Assembly: GCA_017303455.1 (NCBI GenBank)
Contig: JAFLBM010000007.1
Span: 62,001-126,000, forward strand
Direction of reading: 5' to 3'
DNA from: Chitinophagales bacterium
Lineage (GTDB): Bacteria > Bacteroidota > Bacteroidia > Chitinophagales > Chitinophagaceae
Length of the DNA: 64,000 nt
Shown here: positions 60,801 through 64,000 of the stretch, one piece after another
How the letters are laid out: each line of letters begins with the position of its first letter
Position numbering within the stretch: the first letter of the stretch is position 1
Position numbers and translations under genes: made by a program
The notes under the pieces: generated by a model
Database searches by the model: none
What the model was told of the DNA's origin: nothing
What the model saw: only the letters and a program-made list of their open reading frames with translations

Positions 60801-62148
60801 CTTTACAGTAGCAGGCAGCGGAGCAGGTATCATTTATCAATGGCAGGTAAGTACAGATGGTGGCACCACGTATACTAACGTGGCGAATGGCGGTGTTTAC
60901 AGCGGAGCTACTGCTGCAACATTGAATATTACCGGTGCAACATTTGCGATGAATACCTACCGTTACCGTTGCCAGTTATCGAATGCGACCTGTACAACAC
61001 CGGGAGTATCGAATGCAGGTATCCTTACGGTGAATACATTGCCTGCTGTAACCGGCAACCCGGCTAACTCAACAATATGTTTGGGTGGTGGTACAGCGTT
61101 CAGTGCAGCAGCAACAGGAACCGGTATCGGTTACCAGTGGCAGGTGAGTACGGATGGTGGTACAACGTATACGAATATTACGAATGGTGGTGTATATGCA
61201 GGAGCAACCACCACTACGTTAACGATCACCGGAGCAACAGCAGCGATGAATAACTATCGTTACAGGGCTGTAGTGAGCGGAACCTGTGCACCGGCAGCCA
61301 ACTCAACAGGAGCTATTTTAACAGTGATCAATCCTGTTGCCATTACAGCGCAACCGGTGAACTCAGAAATATGTTCAGGAAGTAATACTTCGTTCAGTGT
61401 AACGGGAAGCAGTACACAAACAATCATTTACCAGTGGCAGGATAGTACTTCAGCTCATACATGGCAAAATATAAATGGAGCAAATGCTGCTACTTTGAAT
61501 CTTGCAGCTGTAACAACTGGAATGAATGGTAATAAATACAGAGTTGTATTATCTAATGCCACTTGTTTTGGAGCTAATCAAACCACATCAGGTGCTGCGG
61601 TCTTAACAGTACGCCAGTTACCCACTGTAGCTTTAGCCGCAGCGCCGTTGACTGCATTGTTGCCCGGCCAAAGTACTACGCTGACAGCCACACCAAGTGC
61701 ATCAACAGGTGGTGTACTGACAACGAGCTGGTTCTTTAATACCAACCCGGTTGCTAATACCGGTAATACAAGAGCGGTGAATGTAGAACAGGTGGGAGAT
61801 TACCAGGTACGTATCCAGGAAACCTGGCCGAGCACACTGGTATGTTCCAACCAGTCAGCGGTAGTGGCTATTACTGCACAGGCCAGCGAAAGGTTGTTCA
61901 TCTTCCCGAGCCCGAATAACGGAACATTCCAGGTAGCTTATTATAACAGTACCGGTGCAGCATCTTCCCGTACCATTACGATCTATAATGCGGCGGGCTC
62001 CAAAGTGCATCATGAGAAGTTTGCGGTATCGGGTTCTTATACCCTGCTGGATATAAATCTTCCAACTGCAGCCAAAGGATTGTATTACGTGGTGGTGGGC
62101 GATGTATCCGGTAAGCGTATTGCCAAAGGCAATGTGCTGATCCAGTAA
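57829..62148 (+). CDS. Very large secreted reprolysin-like metalloprotease with Ig-like repeats and T9SS domain
   Basis: ATG at 57829 (MRKFTLTLFTFLFVSSGLFAQ, a signal peptide) gives 1439 residues; the frame's earlier ATG at 57715 is not followed by a signal sequence. An N-terminal propeptide-like region precedes a metzincin domain with HEMGHQFRGNH (His339, Glu340, His343, His349). A PNGGESW beta-domain is next, then five Ig-like repeats of about 95 residues (YQWQVSTDGG, NGGVYSGATT, YRCVV patterns), a sixth variant repeat, a further beta-module, and a T9SS type A domain (IFPSPNNGTFQV, AAKGLYYVVVGD). It should be a surface or released protease. Confidence 0.92.
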   Translation: MRKFTLTLFTFLFVSSGLFAQNNFFTDAGANRTLPSSGQRVVIPQKFRTATADVQALKNFLWSLPSENAILYRRAQTPVIQLPMPDGSVARFHIWESSIQEPGLQAKFPNIRTFAGQGIDDPYASIRLDFSPDAGFHGQILSDVKGRVFIDPYARGDVNNYISYFASDYGSRAPFNCEVTVIAEALPRVAAGPCRGTQLYTYRLAVANTNEYAAAVGGTTDALLHAAIVTAVNRVVGVYEKEVAIRLVLVANNDLIEFTTAEPDPFNGNNSAGTLINESQTQITNIIGSGNYDIGHTFSTGAGGLAGLGVVCNNTNKARGVTGLSNPVGDVFYIDFVAHEMGHQFRGNHSFNGQIGNCSGANRNGGTAYEPGSGTTIQAYAGICGSDDIQPNSDPFFHTISFDEISNFVTTGGGAGCAVITPTGNGIPVITAMDNAGVSIPPSTPFTLTGSATDPDSDPLTYSWEQWDLGPQGAWNSGATSTTAPNFKSRQPKTTGSRTFPDMAVILAGFPANPAATMGGLKGETLPTVARVMKFRLTVRDNRAAGGGVTTGGDGCGTFSPVFQVNVVGTTPFAVTVPNGGESWAGGTSQTITWNVAGTDQAPINVANVRILLSTDGGLTYPTVLAASTPNDGSESLNIPGPATTTARVKVEAIGNIFFDISNANFTITAPVSSFSFNSPAPVTTACPAGATMQVSLGTISNGGFSNPITLSATAGVPAGTNVTFGTNPVTPGGSSIVTLNNTNTLAAGTYVITITGVATGAPNQTRDLTFTITGTAGPAITTQPSNSAICVTGNTSFSIAAATATAFQWQISTDGGATYSNVTNAGVYSGATTNTLTITGATIGLNNNRYRCIASTQCGSSTSNAGILTVNAAPAVTGQPQDITLCAGSNHTFSVTATGAGLGYQWQLSTDGGGTYNNITNGGIYSGATTSSLTLTGLTAGLSGNRYRCVVTGSCPPAANSNGAILTVITSVAVTTQPTDATVCEGSNSSFTVAGSGAGIIYQWQVSTDGGTTYTNVANGGVYSGATAATLNITGATFAMNTYRYRCQLSNATCTTPGVSNAGILTVNTLPAVTGNPANSTICLGGGTAFSAAATGTGIGYQWQVSTDGGTTYTNITNGGVYAGATTTTLTITGATAAMNNYRYRAVVSGTCAPAANSTGAILTVINPVAITAQPVNSEICSGSNTSFSVTGSSTQTIIYQWQDSTSAHTWQNINGANAATLNLAAVTTGMNGNKYRVVLSNATCFGANQTTSGAAVLTVRQLPTVALAAAPLTALLPGQSTTLTATPSASTGGVLTTSWFFNTNPVANTGNTRAVNVEQVGDYQVRIQETWPSTLVCSNQSAVVAITAQASERLFIFPSPNNGTFQVAYYNSTGAASSRTITIYNAAGSKVHHEKFAVSGSYTLLDINLPTAAKGLYYVVVGDVSGKRIAKGNVLIQ

Positions 62149-62178
62149 GAACAGCTTAAAACCAATTGCTTATACTTC

Positions 62179-62212
62179 AATCCCGTTCAGTATTACTGAA
62201 CGGGATTTTTTT
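62179..62212 (+). terminator. Terminator of the large protease gene
   Basis: A 12-bp perfect stem (62179-62190/62196-62207) with a five-base loop runs into seven T residues. Confidence 0.92.
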
Positions 62213-62272
62213 GCTGCCAAAACCCCACTTGCCGATGGGGAAAAACGCTGTGACAGATCGGCTGGTAAGCCT

Positions 62273-63989
<1,717 letters not shown>

Positions 63990-64000
63990 GGGGTGGAGAA

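Overview
The window looks like a chromosomal segment of a Bacteroidota bacterium, most likely family Chitinophagaceae. The evidence is three proteins with C-terminal type IX secretion (T9SS) sorting domains, a fused SecDF, an ECF sigma/FecR/TonB-receptor locus, a bacillithiol deacetylase, DUF4294, DUF4407 and DUF2807 proteins, a NusB of about 308 residues, and promoters of the TAnnTTTG type. No rRNA, tRNA or CRISPR array was recognised by eye.

Layout. 1-7.2 kb: the partial end of an agmatinase-like gene, a TPMT-type methyltransferase, a fatty acid desaturase, bshB1, a DUF4294 protein, and the cytochrome c maturation pair ccmE-ccmF. 7.4-17.3 kb: acyl-CoA dehydrogenase, exported amidohydrolase, YggS, a lipoprotein intradiol dioxygenase, a LytS/LytTR two-component pair, a SET-domain protein with a small basic protein, and exported transglutaminase, lipase and M15 peptidase genes. 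17.6-25.2 kb: a cell-surface signalling locus (ECF sigma, FecR, an STN-domain protein with 16-residue repeats, a TonB-dependent receptor), then a DUF2807 lipoprotein and two overlapping paralogous membrane proteins. 25.3-29.8 kb: adenosine deaminase, a T9SS cargo protein, a TonB C-terminal protein and a DUF4407 protein.

29.8-36.2 kb is the accessory region. It is richer in A+T and filled with poorly known genes: a GldM-like lipoprotein, a GNAT enzyme, two unknown proteins, an LprI-like protein and a zincin. Several gene boundaries carry copies of one hairpin-rich repeat, giving a cassette-like layout. It also has a 370-base multi-hairpin non-coding block.

36.2-64 kb returns to core genes: glnS (followed by an 11-copy heptamer repeat), a methylmalonyl-CoA mutase catalytic subunit, a small unit with 29-base inverted ends carrying a four-helix-bundle gene, an IscA-type protein, secDF with an adjacent orphan SecD-like periplasmic domain, an aminotransferase, a TlpA-type thioredoxin, coaE, yajC, a DUF1573 protein, nusB, a large M43 protease, groES-groEL, a lipoprotein, a very large reprolysin-like protease with Ig-like repeats, and an ABC-F ATPase with one degenerate ATP site. 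The secDF, yajC and groESL genes together with the secreted proteases make the right half rich in protein export and folding functions.

The strongest leads are the repeat-punctuated accessory array, the inverted-repeat unit around the four-helix-bundle gene, the orphan SecD head, the asymmetric ABC-F protein, and a GC-rich 5-prime leader hairpin shared by secDF and the ABC-F gene.
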